64,000 bases of DNA from Panacagrimonas sp052389915. Its GTDB lineage: Bacteria > Pseudomonadota > Gammaproteobacteria > Nevskiales > Nevskiaceae. The notes beneath the pieces were generated by a model that worked only from the letters and a program-made list of their open reading frames with translations, was not told the DNA's origin and did not search any database. Positions 15,918 to 24,655 of this stretch are shown here, piece by piece. The stretch covers positions 115,648-179,647 of the forward strand of contig JBQTHL010000006.1 of NCBI GenBank assembly GCA_052389915.1. Reading direction: 5' to 3'. A program made the translations under genes and the position numbers. Every line of letters begins with the position of its first letter. Positions within the stretch are counted from its first letter, which is position 1.

Positions 15918-17134
15918 ACGTCCGATCCTGGCTGGACCTGCCGCGACGCATTCCGCTGGCGGTTCGGGTCGCGCTGGTGATGGCGCCGGTCATCCTCGCC
16001 GCGCAGTTCCTGACGATGAATCTCATGCGCCATATGCGGCCGGTGGTGGGCATCTACGGCGGGCCGGCAACGTTCACGCAGGGTATCCCGTTCACCGGGG
16101 CGGTTCCGGCCGATCCGAAGCTGGGGCCGGGCGCGGCGATGACGATGCCGATATCGGGCTCCCGCGTGGAAATCCTGCGCCTGCCGCCCGGCGACGTGCG
16201 ACCGCTGTCGAAGGAGGAAGCCGAGCGCCTGGGCTTTCACGCGTACGCGCCGGCCGGGCGGATGCGCGCCATCGGCTTTCGTGCCGATTCGCGCGGCCCG
16301 CCGTGGCAGGCGCTGGCGATGATTTTCCTGGTGACCGCACTGATGGTGTGGCTGGGCGCACTGTGGATCACGCGCCCGCTCGCACGCCTCGCGCATGCCG
16401 CCGAATCGCTGGGTCGCGACGTGGATCAGCCGCCGCTGGCGGACGACGGACCGCCCGAGGTGAGCCGCGCGGCACAGGCATTCAATCGCATGCAGGATCG
16501 GCTGCGACGTTTTCTGCGCGGCCGCGCCGACGCGCTGCTCGCCATGTCGCACGATCTGAAGACGCCGATCACGCGGCTGAAGCTGCGACTGGAGTTGTTG
16601 CCCGAGGAATACCGCGCCGGCATTGCGGACGACGTGAACCTGCTGCAATCGCGGATCGAGCATGCGCTGCAATTCATGCGCGGCGTGCATCGCGACGAAC
16701 CGGTGCGCGAGGTCGCGCTCGACGCGCTGGTCGCCACCATCGTCGAACGCATGCAGGACACCGGAGCGCAGGTCGCATGCTCGGGCGGTGCGCAGCCGCT
16801 GCCCTGCCGGCCTGGGCAGCTCGAACGCGCCATTGCCAACCTGATCGAGAACAGCGTGATGCACGCCGGCTCCGCGGAAGTGGAAATCGGCGACAGCCGC
16901 ACGCAGGCCTGGATCGCGGTGAAAGACCGCGGACCCGGCGTGCCGGACGCGTTGCTGTCGCGGCTCACCGAGCCTTTCTTCCGCGTGGACGCCAGCCGCA
17001 GCCGCGACAGTGGCGGCGCCGGATTGGGGCTGGCCATCGTCAAGGACATCGTCGAGTCGCACGGCGGGAATTTCAGGCTCAGCAATCGAGTCGGCGGCGG
17101 GCTGGAAGCGCGCATCGAATTGCCGCGCGGGTAA
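15914..17134 (+). CDS. EnvZ-like sensor histidine kinase
   Basis: This 406-residue inner-membrane kinase has membrane helices at about residues 18-37 and 132-152 flanking a periplasmic sensor loop of about 90 residues. A HAMP linker follows (ITRPLARLAHAAESLGRDV). The dimerisation and phosphotransfer helix has H213 in AMSHDLKTPITRLKL, and the ATP-binding domain has NLIENSVMHAG, VKDRGPGVPD and GGAGLGLAIVKDIVESHGG. The loop is rich in Gly and Pro with no recognisable ligand domain. It is translationally coupled to the response regulator. A palindromic repeat follows within 60 bases of the stop and may help end the transcript. Confidence 0.93.
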   Translation: MNVRSWLDLPRRIPLAVRVALVMAPVILAAQFLTMNLMRHMRPVVGIYGGPATFTQGIPFTGAVPADPKLGPGAAMTMPISGSRVEILRLPPGDVRPLSKEEAERLGFHAYAPAGRMRAIGFRADSRGPPWQALAMIFLVTALMVWLGALWITRPLARLAHAAESLGRDVDQPPLADDGPPEVSRAAQAFNRMQDRLRRFLRGRADALLAMSHDLKTPITRLKLRLELLPEEYRAGIADDVNLLQSRIEHALQFMRGVHRDEPVREVALDALVATIVERMQDTGAQVACSGGAQPLPCRPGQLERAIANLIENSVMHAGSAEVEIGDSRTQAWIAVKDRGPGVPDALLSRLTEPFFRVDASRSRDSGGAGLGLAIVKDIVESHGGNFRLSNRVGGGLEARIELPRG

Positions 17135-17192
17135 TCGAAGGCTTTAGGCGCTATCGGCTCGAACCGCACCGCACCGCAATCGCGAAGGAGCG

Positions 17193-17279
17193 GTAGGAGG
17201 GGCGAAAGCCCCGACAGCCCCTCTCCGGCCCGACCGAGCTTCGCTTTGCGAGTTCCAGTCGGGGCGGAGCCCCTCCTAC
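17193..17279. repeat. GTAGGAGGGGC-type palindromic repeat (family 2, copy 1)
   Basis: Outer arms GTAGGAGGGGC and GCCCCTCCTAC are perfect inverse complements, and each is followed or preceded by a smaller GGGGC/GCCCC hairpin with GACAG/GTCGG. It stands between the histidine kinase and the NHL-repeat gene. Further copies lie at 44322-44407 and 54414-54541. The GTAG-ended form resembles REP elements known from Stenotrophomonas and Pseudomonas relatives. Confidence 0.85.
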
Positions 17280-17394
17280 AACGGCTGCAGACGTTTGATC
17301 CTGTTACGTCCCGTTTCACTCCGGCAACAAACTTGCAGGAACGCGCGCGACACGAAGCCAGTCTGCTGGGCGCCACTCACTCGCCGACGCCGAC

Positions 17395-18588
17395 ATGCCC
17401 TCGAATCTGCTGCCGAACCTTTCACGCTTTTTCCGGATCCTGCTCCTGTTGCCCGTCCTGAACCTCGGCGCCTGCGGGGGTGGCGGCGGCGACGCCGGAA
17501 CCGACATCGACATGCCCGAGGCTTTCGGCCTGGTCGGACAGGCGGATCTGTTCAGCGGCCGGGCCAACCGCGGCAGCACGGTCGCTGGCGACGGCATCGC
17601 GCAACCACTCGGCGGCATCGCCACCGACGGCGAGAAGTTTTATCTCGCGGACTACGGCAACAACCGCGTGCTCGGCTGGAACAGTATTCCGGCGAACAGC
17701 GCGGTTCCTGCCGATTTCATCCTCGGCCAGAGCAACAGCACATCCAGCGCACCCGGCACGGCGGCGAACCGCTTTGCGCTGCCCGCCAGCGTCGCGATCT
17801 CCGGCAACAAGCTGGTGCTCGCCGACGCCGGCAACAACCGCGTGCTGATCTGGAACAGCCTGCCGACTTCGAACGAGGCGGCCGACGTGGTGCTGGGCCA
17901 GACCGATTTCACGGCCAACGACCCCCTCTCCTCGGCGACGGGCCTGTCGTTTCCCGCAGCCGTTATGATTGCCAACAACCAGTTGTTCGTGGCCGACCAG
18001 AACAACAACCGGGTGCTGATCTGGCAGGACGTGCCGACGGCCTCCGGCACCGCAGCCGACGTCGTGCTGGGCCAGCGCGCCTTCGACACCAGCGCCGCAG
18101 GCGACGAGGAAGACGGCCTGAACAACCCGGCCGGCTTGTGGACCGACGGCTTTCGCCTCTTGGTGGGCGACAGCGGCAACAACCGCGTCATGTACTGGGC
18201 GCAGGTGCCGCGCGTGAGCGGCGCCGATGCGACCTACGTCATCGGTCAGGCCGACTTTGCGCGCACCACGGCCGGCGTCGGCAGTGCTTCGATGCGCACG
18301 CCCTACGGCATCGCCTCGGACGGCACGCGCATCTACGTGGCGGACGCCGGCAACAACCGCGTGCTGGAGTTCGACGCCTTCCCCATTGCCAGCGGTGCGG
18401 TGGCGCTGGACGTTTACGGCCAGAACACCTTCGAGGCGCGCACGCCCAACGACGACGACCAGGACGGCGTGGCGGACGATGACCCCAGCGCGCGCACGCT
18501 CAGTTCGCCCACCGGCGCGACCTACTCCGGCGGCGTGCTCTATGTGAGCGATCGGAACAATCACCGCGTGCTGTTTCTGCCGGATTAG
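17395..18588 (+). CDS. NHL-repeat lipoprotein
   Basis: This 397-residue protein starts with a lipoprotein signal peptide (LLLLPVLNLGACGGGGG, lipobox LGAC). The rest is a beta-propeller of NHL type: six-fold recurring blocks with DYGNNRVLGW, DAGNNRVLIW, DQNNNRVLIW, DSGNNRVMYW, DAGNNRVLEF and DRNNHRVLFL spaced by about 60 residues. Each block also has a VLGQ-x-x-F motif, as in the extended NHL families found in environmental bacteria. It would be anchored to a membrane facing the periplasm or surface and bind a protein or glycan. It is two bases from the next gene, so the two form an operon. Confidence 0.85.
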   Translation: MPSNLLPNLSRFFRILLLLPVLNLGACGGGGGDAGTDIDMPEAFGLVGQADLFSGRANRGSTVAGDGIAQPLGGIATDGEKFYLADYGNNRVLGWNSIPANSAVPADFILGQSNSTSSAPGTAANRFALPASVAISGNKLVLADAGNNRVLIWNSLPTSNEAADVVLGQTDFTANDPLSSATGLSFPAAVMIANNQLFVADQNNNRVLIWQDVPTASGTAADVVLGQRAFDTSAAGDEEDGLNNPAGLWTDGFRLLVGDSGNNRVMYWAQVPRVSGADATYVIGQADFARTTAGVGSASMRTPYGIASDGTRIYVADAGNNRVLEFDAFPIASGAVALDVYGQNTFEARTPNDDDQDGVADDDPSARTLSSPTGATYSGGVLYVSDRNNHRVLFLPD

Positions 18589-18590
18589 CC

Positions 18591-19901
18591 ATGCACAAGC
18601 TCTGGCAATGGTCCGCGCTGTTCGCGGGCTCCCTGGCGGCGTGTTCGAGCGCGAACGTGGGCGAAGGAACGAAGCCGGTGGAACTGTTCCTGGGTGTCGG
18701 TCAGCGGCAGGCTTCGCTGTCTCTGGACGAATGCGCCGGCGTGCAACTCGGCGCTTATGTTCGGTTCGACGGCCAGGCGCCCTCGATCGGGGATTATTCC
18801 GGGAGGGTCCAGTTCCAATCCAGCGATCCGACCACCGCTTTCATCGGCGATGGCGTATCGCGCACCCCGGACGGGCAGGTGCCTGCACCCGGCACGCTGC
18901 TGGCGATCAAGCCGGGGCTGGCCACCATCAGCGCGACTTACCTCGAATTCTCCGCGACGATCGCGGTGCAGGTCGAACGTCTGGGCGAGCTGCGCATCGA
19001 GCCGGCGCTCACCGACATCGCGCAGGATCTGCCGCAGAAATTCGAGCTGATCGCCACCTTCAGCGACGCACGCCCGGAGCAGGATGCAAGCGAATCCGCC
19101 GTCTGGAGGTTCGAACCCGCGACCGCTCGCGCATCCGTGGATGCCGTCGGCGCGGTGCAGGCTAATTCCGCCGGCGAAGGCGAGATGCTGAGCCTGATTG
19201 CGCAACTGCCCGAATGCGGCCGCGAGGCGCGCGCGAGCTTTCGCGTTTCGCCGCTTGCCGCCGTGGACCTCGAATACGAATTCGGCGACGACAATCGCCT
19301 GCCGCTCGGGACCTCCGAACTCGTGACCGTTTTGGGGCGGTTTGCCGGTGCCGGCAGCACGCGCCAGAACCTGAGCGCGCTCGCCGGGATCGACAACGCG
19401 GCGGACGATTTCATTTCCGTGAGCAACGGCGACAGCATCCCGGGCGGCTTCGCCACCGCCAACCTGCGGGACCGCTCGCTGATCGTCACGGCAATGGACA
19501 ACCCGGAAATCGTCGCATTCGACATCCACATTCCGTCCGGCGAGGGCTTCGACATTCGCACCCGATCCTGGCGGTTGCTCGACCTGTTGCTGGACGAGGT
19601 TTCGGTGCAGCCCGAAGAACTGCGCGTCACGTATCCCGGCGAAGGCCGGCTGCACGCCATGGGCATATTCTCGAACGGCATGGTTCGCGACATCTCCCGC
19701 CACGTGGTGTGGAACAGCGCAGACCCGGCTGCCGCGGCCGTCACGCAGGCTACCCAGGACGCAGGCACGGTCACGGTCGCCGACGTCGACCGCGACGTGG
19801 AAGTCGAGGCCTACGCAGAAGAAGCCGAAGTCACGTCCTCGGCACGCGCGCAGGTGCGCGTGTTCTCGTCGGCCAGCACATCCGGTGACGACGAACCCTG
19901 A
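18591..19901 (+). CDS. Ig-like (BIG2-type) repeat lipoprotein
   Basis: This 436-residue protein has a lipoprotein signal (LWQWSALFAGSLAACSS, lipobox LAAC). The mature part shows several beta-sandwich-like repeats with the bacterial Ig-like pattern: VQFQSSDPTTAFIGD...PGLATISATYLEF, and AVWRFEPATARASVDAVGAVQA, and later VVWNSADPAAAAVTQA. It probably acts at the cell surface as a scaffold or adhesion protein with the preceding NHL protein, whose stop is two bases upstream. No catalytic motif is visible. The exact family is not recognised. Confidence 0.75.
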   Translation: MHKLWQWSALFAGSLAACSSANVGEGTKPVELFLGVGQRQASLSLDECAGVQLGAYVRFDGQAPSIGDYSGRVQFQSSDPTTAFIGDGVSRTPDGQVPAPGTLLAIKPGLATISATYLEFSATIAVQVERLGELRIEPALTDIAQDLPQKFELIATFSDARPEQDASESAVWRFEPATARASVDAVGAVQANSAGEGEMLSLIAQLPECGREARASFRVSPLAAVDLEYEFGDDNRLPLGTSELVTVLGRFAGAGSTRQNLSALAGIDNAADDFISVSNGDSIPGGFATANLRDRSLIVTAMDNPEIVAFDIHIPSGEGFDIRTRSWRLLDLLLDEVSVQPEELRVTYPGEGRLHAMGIFSNGMVRDISRHVVWNSADPAAAAVTQATQDAGTVTVADVDRDVEVEAYAEEAEVTSSARAQVRVFSSASTSGDDEP

Positions 19902-19922
19902 TCCTCGATAAGCCGCGCCGGA

Positions 19923-20741
19923 TCAGGCGTGCCGCCGCAGCTCCAGCGGATCGTGTGCGCAGAACAGATCCACCTCGGCGCCTTGCTGCGCCTTCAATTC
20001 CCGCAGGCGCCGCTGGTTGTGCAGCCGCTTCTCGCCGTTGATCTGCACCAGGCTCTGAAACGCCATGAGGCCGATGGGACAGTGCGCCGGCACTTCCACC
20101 TCGCCGTGAAAGAAGTAAGCGTCGCCGCAGTGAATCGTCCAGCGCTCGCCGGTCTTCACCGCCACGCCGCAATGCCCGCGCGTGTGGCCGGCCAGGGGAA
20201 TGAGCAGCAGGTCCGGATCCAGACCCGGTATCGCCCGGATCGCCTCGAAGCCGAACCAGCTTTCGCCCTCCACCCGGTGTCGCACCCAGTCCGGACCGTG
20301 CGCCCATTGCGCCTGCACGTAGCGCATGCGCTCGCGAAGCTGCGGGGCAAGCGCGGCTTCCAGCTCGGCGTCGAACACATGCACCCTGGCCGCGGGGAAA
20401 TCCGGCAGCCCGCCGGCGTGGTCGAGGTCCAGGTGGGTCACGACGATGTGGCGCACGTCGGCAGCCTTGAATCCCAGCGCGACGATCTGCGCGAGCGCGG
20501 TTTCCTCCAGCCGCAATCGCGGCCGCACGCCGGCCAGAAACGCACGCCCGAGCCGGCGCGGATTGCGCACGTCGTCCGTGCCCAGCCCCGAATCCACCAG
20601 CACCAGGCCCTGCGCGGTCTCGATCAGCAGGCAGTGGCAGCACATCTCGGCCGTTTCGAAAAGGCCGCCCTCGCCGGCCATCACCCGTCGGCCATAGGGA
20701 CACATCGTGCCGCAATTGAGATGGTGGATGCGCACACTCAT
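19923..20741 (-). CDS. MBL-fold metallo-hydrolase, N-acyl homoserine lactonase-like
   Basis: This 272-residue protein has the metallo-beta-lactamase zinc motif T-H-L-D-L-D-H-A-G-G with H103, D105, D107 and H108. The later ligand regions are WTIHCGDAYF and a C-terminal VDLFCAHDP. The N-terminus HLNCGTMCPYGRRVMAGEG is characteristic of the AttM/AiiA-like lactonase branch, which opens acyl homoserine lactones or related lactones. The family also contains non-quorum hydrolases, so the substrate is uncertain. It is a single gene convergent with the Ig-like lipoprotein gene. Confidence 0.82.
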   Translation of the reverse strand: MSVRIHHLNCGTMCPYGRRVMAGEGGLFETAEMCCHCLLIETAQGLVLVDSGLGTDDVRNPRRLGRAFLAGVRPRLRLEETALAQIVALGFKAADVRHIVVTHLDLDHAGGLPDFPAARVHVFDAELEAALAPQLRERMRYVQAQWAHGPDWVRHRVEGESWFGFEAIRAIPGLDPDLLLIPLAGHTRGHCGVAVKTGERWTIHCGDAYFFHGEVEVPAHCPIGLMAFQSLVQINGEKRLHNQRRLRELKAQQGAEVDLFCAHDPLELRRHA

Positions 20742-21071
20742 GAGACCTCTCCCGCCGGTTTCGGGAACGCCGATGATGGCAGTCGCAGCGCCTCGGGGTC
20801 GAGCCCGCGCGAACTACGAGGTGCAATAAATTGTCGGAAGACCTTGCAAGCCGCACGAGCACTCCGCAACCGCATCCCTGGACCGGATAGGGCGCTTTTG
20901 GACAAACCGGCCCACACAATGCCTCGAAAAGGGATCGTGGCGAGGACTTCCAGCCTCGATTTCTCGGACCAAACACTCTGGGCGCGGCGCTCGGCGTGCT
21001 GGTCCGCAGTTTGCGAATCGTGTCAGCATGTCCGATCCAACCCGATGATTTGTCTTGCCTTGAACCCATTC
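20742..21071. other. 330-base non-coding stretch between divergent genes
   Basis: This region separates the divergent MBL-hydrolase and SGNH-hydrolase genes and must hold both promoters. I see no convincing coding frame, tRNA, strong hairpin or repeat. A second in-frame ATG for the SGNH gene lies at 21045, inside this stretch. Confidence 0.6.
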
Positions 21072-22601
21072 ATGAATCCGATTCCTCGCTCGATTGCCGC
21101 GGCAGCCCTCTTCCTGATCGCGCATTCCGGCCCCGCCTCGGCTGCGACGGAGGTCTTCGCGGTGTCGTCGCGGCAGGCGCCCGAAAGGTGCCTGCAACCC
21201 GACAAGGGTGTCGCCAAGGCTGGTGCCTTCTTAAGCGCCAAGCCCTGCTCGACCAATGGTGTGCAAAAGGTCGTGTTCGAAAACGAAGGGGGCGCCCGGG
21301 TCCGGATTCGCCTCGGCGGATTCTGCGTCGGCCCCACCAACGGGACCTTTACGGACGGCACGCGTCTTCAGCTCCAGACCTGCTCGACCAGTTCGCGACA
21401 GCGCTGGATCGTTTCGGACCATCGCCTGTTCTCGATGAACCAGCCGACCAAGGTGATCGAGCTGCTCAGCGGCAATCTCACCTACGTCGTGGTGCGGAGC
21501 AATCGCAACCGCGACAACCAGCGCTGGGACTTCCGTACCTTCGGCGCGGGCGTGATCAGAGCCAGCCCGCTGACCAACCGGGAGGCCGTGCGCGGTACTT
21601 CGGTCGGAGTGCCCACCCATTGCCTGCAGCCCGATCGAAGCATCATCGCCGTGGGAGAAAAAATCAGCGTGAAGCCCTGCGGCTTCTCGCCGGCGCAGAC
21701 GCTGAGCCTGCCCGAGAACGCAAACGACTCGATCGCACTGGTAATGGACGGACTGTGCATCGGACTCACCGGCGGCACTTACACCGACGGGACGCGCCCG
21801 GAGCTTCAGAAATGCTCCGGCGTCCAGTCGCAGAAATGGTTCGTCCAGGACAGCCGCATTTTCCCGGCGGGCGCGCGCACGCAATCCATGACGGTCAATT
21901 CGCAGAATCTCAACGACGTGATCCTGTCGGCGAGAGTCTTCGCCTCGAACCAGCAATGGACCCTTCCCGAACTGGGTGCGCCGGCCATGTCTCTGGGCAG
22001 GATCATGCCGCTCGGCGACTCGATCACGCTAGGGTCGGTCCATGGCCTGGACAACGACAACACCGTCGGAGGCTACCGTTCGACGCTAGAAGACCTCCTG
22101 GCCGGAGCGGGCTTCAGTTTCGACTTCGTGGGCGGCGAACTGGATGGTCCCGCCTCGCTGGGCGACAAGAACCACGAGGGCCATTTCGGCTTCCGCATCG
22201 ACGAGCTTGGCGCCAACGCAAACCAATGGCTGACAACGCAAGCGCCGGATATCGTGCTTCTGAAGATAGGCACCAACGATATCTTTCAGGAATTCGAGTT
22301 GACCAGCGCACCGGGGCGCCTGATGGGCATGATCGACCTGATCAAGGCCGCGAGGCCCAACGCAACCGTCATCGTCGCCAACCTGTTTCCGATCCAGGCC
22401 GACAAGGCGGTGGCGCTGAACAACTTCAATGCATCGATCAGGTCACTGATCGAGAACCGGATGCAAACCGACCCGCGGCTGCACTTTGTGGACATGAACA
22501 CCGGGTTTTCGGTGGCCGATACCGGGGACGGGGTCCATCCCACTCCGGCCGCATATCAGATCATCGCCAACCGCTGGCTGACGGCCATCCAGAACCGCTG
22601 A
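21072..22601 (+). CDS. Secreted SGNH-family hydrolase with two ricin-type (QxW) beta-trefoil domains
   Basis: This 509-residue protein has a signal peptide (MNPIPRSIAAAALFLIAHSGPASA). Two lectin-like beta-trefoil segments follow, about residues 28-165 and 175-305, each with the CLQP entry, a repeated G-x-C-[IV]-G-x-T-x-G-T-[FY]-T-D-G-T-R block and Q-x-W motifs (RQRWIV, NQRWDF, SQKWFV, NQQWTL). The SGNH esterase domain has S317 in PLGDSITLGS, the GTND block at 400-403, and the catalytic pair D486 and H489 in GDGVHPTPAAY. Combination of sugar-binding trefoils and an esterase suggests deacylation of a polysaccharide outside the cell. The start at 21072 gives the tidiest signal peptide; 21045 is an alternative. 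Confidence 0.88.
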   Translation: MNPIPRSIAAAALFLIAHSGPASAATEVFAVSSRQAPERCLQPDKGVAKAGAFLSAKPCSTNGVQKVVFENEGGARVRIRLGGFCVGPTNGTFTDGTRLQLQTCSTSSRQRWIVSDHRLFSMNQPTKVIELLSGNLTYVVVRSNRNRDNQRWDFRTFGAGVIRASPLTNREAVRGTSVGVPTHCLQPDRSIIAVGEKISVKPCGFSPAQTLSLPENANDSIALVMDGLCIGLTGGTYTDGTRPELQKCSGVQSQKWFVQDSRIFPAGARTQSMTVNSQNLNDVILSARVFASNQQWTLPELGAPAMSLGRIMPLGDSITLGSVHGLDNDNTVGGYRSTLEDLLAGAGFSFDFVGGELDGPASLGDKNHEGHFGFRIDELGANANQWLTTQAPDIVLLKIGTNDIFQEFELTSAPGRLMGMIDLIKAARPNATVIVANLFPIQADKAVALNNFNASIRSLIENRMQTDPRLHFVDMNTGFSVADTGDGVHPTPAAYQIIANRWLTAIQNR

Positions 22602-22632
22602 CGCGTGGGACCGGGGGGGCCGCCCCGCATTG

Positions 22633-23322
22633 CTACCGGACGAACTTCCCCAGTTCCGAGCGCGCGGCCCCGTCCGCATCGAACTGCCGACGCATGGCCG
22701 AACCGGAGCGCGCCTGCAGGTTGACGATGCCGGTTCGCGACAAGGTGACTTCCCGCTCTCTCTCGACGCCCTGCATGTAGATGATCGGCAACACAGTGTT
22801 CAGCAGAGGAATCACCAGCGCGTTCGACACCACCTGCTTTTCGTTCCTGCCGACCGCGGAAGGCGCCGAGCGCAGCAGCAGATAGCGCTCTTCGCTGTCG
22901 GTTTCGTTGAAGAACACCGTGGCCTGCAGGCGGTCTCCGCGAGGGCTGAAACGGTCGAACGGCAGGGTGCGGCGAACCCTCCCCTTGGCGTCCAGAGTCG
23001 CCACCTCGGGCGCGAACAACTGCGCTCCGTCGATCAGGCTGTCCACGCTCAGCGCCCAGGGATCGCGGTAGCGCGGCAGACGGAACACGGCATAGGTGGA
23101 CGAGACCCCGCCAAGTTCCACCAGGCAGCGGCTGCGATCGTCGAAACGATGTTCCAGCGGGCGTGCTGCGTCGAATTCGAGCGTCGCAACGGCGTCGAGC
23201 TTGAGAACCGAACTGCACCGCGGCGGTTCCGGCAGGGCGGCCTGTCTGGGCACGCGCGCCGTGCAACCGGCTGCGCACAGCGCGATCACGGGAAGCATCA
23301 GCGTCAGCGAATTCGGACGCAT
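22633..23322 (-). CDS. MalM-like periplasmic lipoprotein
   Basis: This 229-residue protein has a lipoprotein signal (LTLMLPVIALCAAGC, lipobox AAGC). The mature region shows the pattern of the MalM (maltose operon periplasmic protein) family, including VFRLPRYRDPWALSVDSL, RLQATVFFNETDSEERYLLL and a closing part with IPLLNTVLPIIYM and GIVNLQA. No maltose genes are nearby, so the role in sugar uptake is not implied. The following lipoprotein gene starts upstream with only seven bases between them, so the two are probably one operon with this gene second. Confidence 0.65.
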   Translation of the reverse strand: MRPNSLTLMLPVIALCAAGCTARVPRQAALPEPPRCSSVLKLDAVATLEFDAARPLEHRFDDRSRCLVELGGVSSTYAVFRLPRYRDPWALSVDSLIDGAQLFAPEVATLDAKGRVRRTLPFDRFSPRGDRLQATVFFNETDSEERYLLLRSAPSAVGRNEKQVVSNALVIPLLNTVLPIIYMQGVEREREVTLSRTGIVNLQARSGSAMRRQFDADGAARSELGKFVR

Positions 23323-23329
23323 GGAGCCC

Positions 23330-24040
23330 TCAGCGGAGCTGACGCACCAGCTCGTCGCCGGTCGCGCGCATCGCCGTCTGCAAACCTTCGATGGCCTTGT
23401 CGGGCGCAGCCATGAGGTGCTCGAACGCATTGAACTCGAACTCGCGCGACGGCGACAGGGTCACGGCCCCGCCACCGTCGCCGAAGGCGTTGTAGGCGAT
23501 CTCGTCCTGGTAGAGCACCTTGTGATCGCGGGCGCGCACCAGCCGCACGTGCAGGCGGATGGTGGGCCGGTAAGGGGTATCGACGCCCGTGGCGGTATAC
23601 CCGACCAGGCTGGAATACAGATCCAGATAAGCGTCCACGGTGCCGTTGCTCTTCGGATACTTGCCGAGAAAATCGTATTCGTCCCGCGAGCGCCACACCT
23701 GCCACGGCACCACGTTGTAGCCCGCAGATTCCAGGCCCGTGGTGAGGAGGTGCGCGTAGGTGGTGCTGCATTTCAAGCCGTGCGCCTGCGTGGCGCGCGT
23801 GAAATCGATCGACTTGCCGCTCATCTCGCCTTCCGCAACCAGCGCGCCGACCACCCCCAGACTTTGCCCGGGATGCACCGCCAGCCGGACCGAGAGGCGA
23901 TCCGGCAGCGCCGGCGTGAGCAGACCGATGGTCTGGATGTTGTTGCGAGCCACCGGATCGTAAGGCCGGTGATGCGGCGAGGCGCAGGCGCCGAGCGTGG
24001 CGACCATCAGCAGAACTGTCGTTGCGCGAACCCAAGCCAT
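23330..24040 (-). CDS. Lipoprotein, unknown function
   Basis: This 236-residue protein has a lipoprotein signal (VRATTVLLMVATLGACAS, lipobox LGAC). The mature part has IGLLTPALPDRLSVRLAVHPG near the N-terminus and a middle section with VDAYLDLYSSLVGYTATGVDTPYRP and IRLHVRLVRARDHKVLYQDEIAYNA. That arrangement resembles periplasmic proteins that bind or shuttle ligands to an outer-membrane assembly, but I do not recognise the family. The start at 24040 is fixed by the signal peptide. It is first of a two-gene unit with the MalM-like gene. Confidence 0.7.
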   Translation of the reverse strand: MAWVRATTVLLMVATLGACASPHHRPYDPVARNNIQTIGLLTPALPDRLSVRLAVHPGQSLGVVGALVAEGEMSGKSIDFTRATQAHGLKCSTTYAHLLTTGLESAGYNVVPWQVWRSRDEYDFLGKYPKSNGTVDAYLDLYSSLVGYTATGVDTPYRPTIRLHVRLVRARDHKVLYQDEIAYNAFGDGGGAVTLSPSREFEFNAFEHLMAAPDKAIEGLQTAMRATGDELVRQLR

Positions 24041-24220
24041 CGAGCCTCTCCGAAAACCGGGGCGGTCGGCACCACCCCACTCATAGTTGCATATCGTGCC
24101 CGGAGTGGGTGGTGATTTGATGTCGTTCACCCGGCGCCCGGTCGCCTGGTCCGCAGCTTGCAATCGAGGGACCGCACCGTGCCGCAACGACCGACGACCG
24201 GCGGATGGCAGCCGTGCCGA

Positions 24221-24251
24221 CGGAAATCCGGCATAGCGCGACGGATTTCCG
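24221..24251. repeat. Perfect 10-base inverted repeat CGGAAATCCG / CGGATTTCCG
   Basis: Arms at 24221-24230 and 24242-24251 with an 11-base loop would form a stable RNA hairpin. It lies downstream of the decayed chemotaxis fragment on the minus strand and upstream of the lipoprotein genes. It has no T-run, so it may be a repeat or operator rather than a classic terminator. Confidence 0.5.
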
Positions 24252-24306
24252 ACACGCATGCCGGGCGGGCGCATATCCGTGGCGCTCACGGTCATCTCCG
24301 CCGGAG

Positions 24307-24603
24307 TCAGTTCAGCGGGGCCGGTACGTCGAGCAAGCTCATCGTCCCGCCTCTGCGCACGACCAGCCCCGTCACAGCCGGGCAGGGCCGGACACCGGTT
24401 GCGCGAACCGGCTCGATCACGGCCTGCACCAGGACCTCCCGCACCGCAAGTATTGGCGGGCCGTAGAGCAGCCCGGCCAACTCGAGGCCGATCCAACGGC
24501 GCAGCGTGTCGCCGGCGCGAAAGCCGCCACGTCCGTCGGCGCGCGAGGAGCGGGATCAGCCTGGCACTCTTTGGGTAAGAGCATCCGGGCCAATCGATGA
24601 CAT
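24307..24603 (-). pseudogene. CheW-like coupling-protein fragment with an in-frame stop
   Basis: Reading from an ATG at 24603 gives 15 residues, then a TGA at 24556-24558, then 82 more codons in the same frame to a stop at 24307. The post-stop part contains WIGLELAGLLYGPPILAVRE, then IEPVRATGV, TGLVVRRGG and SLLDV. These line up in order with the N-terminal half of CheW (the LxFxLxGxxYAxPxxxVxE, I-x-P-x-P, GxxxxRG and xxDL positions). The C-terminal half is missing. It lies directly downstream of motD, where cheW-type genes sit in Pseudomonas-like flagellar clusters. The stop could also be a sequencing error, but the truncation would remain. Confidence 0.6.
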
Positions 24604-24655
24604 ACGCCACACAGACGCACGGGGCTGATCCCGTGACCAACTGAGGTTTCTAGGA

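Noticed and set aside
19929..21044. N-terminal extension of the SGNH hydrolase frame
   Set aside because: It lies antisense to the MBL-hydrolase gene and lacks a ribosome site; the signal peptide at 21072 marks the real start.
24041..24306. Possible coding region between the lipoprotein gene and the CheW-like fragment
   Set aside because: Frames here are Arg/Pro-rich with no motif; only a hairpin at 24221-24251 stands out.
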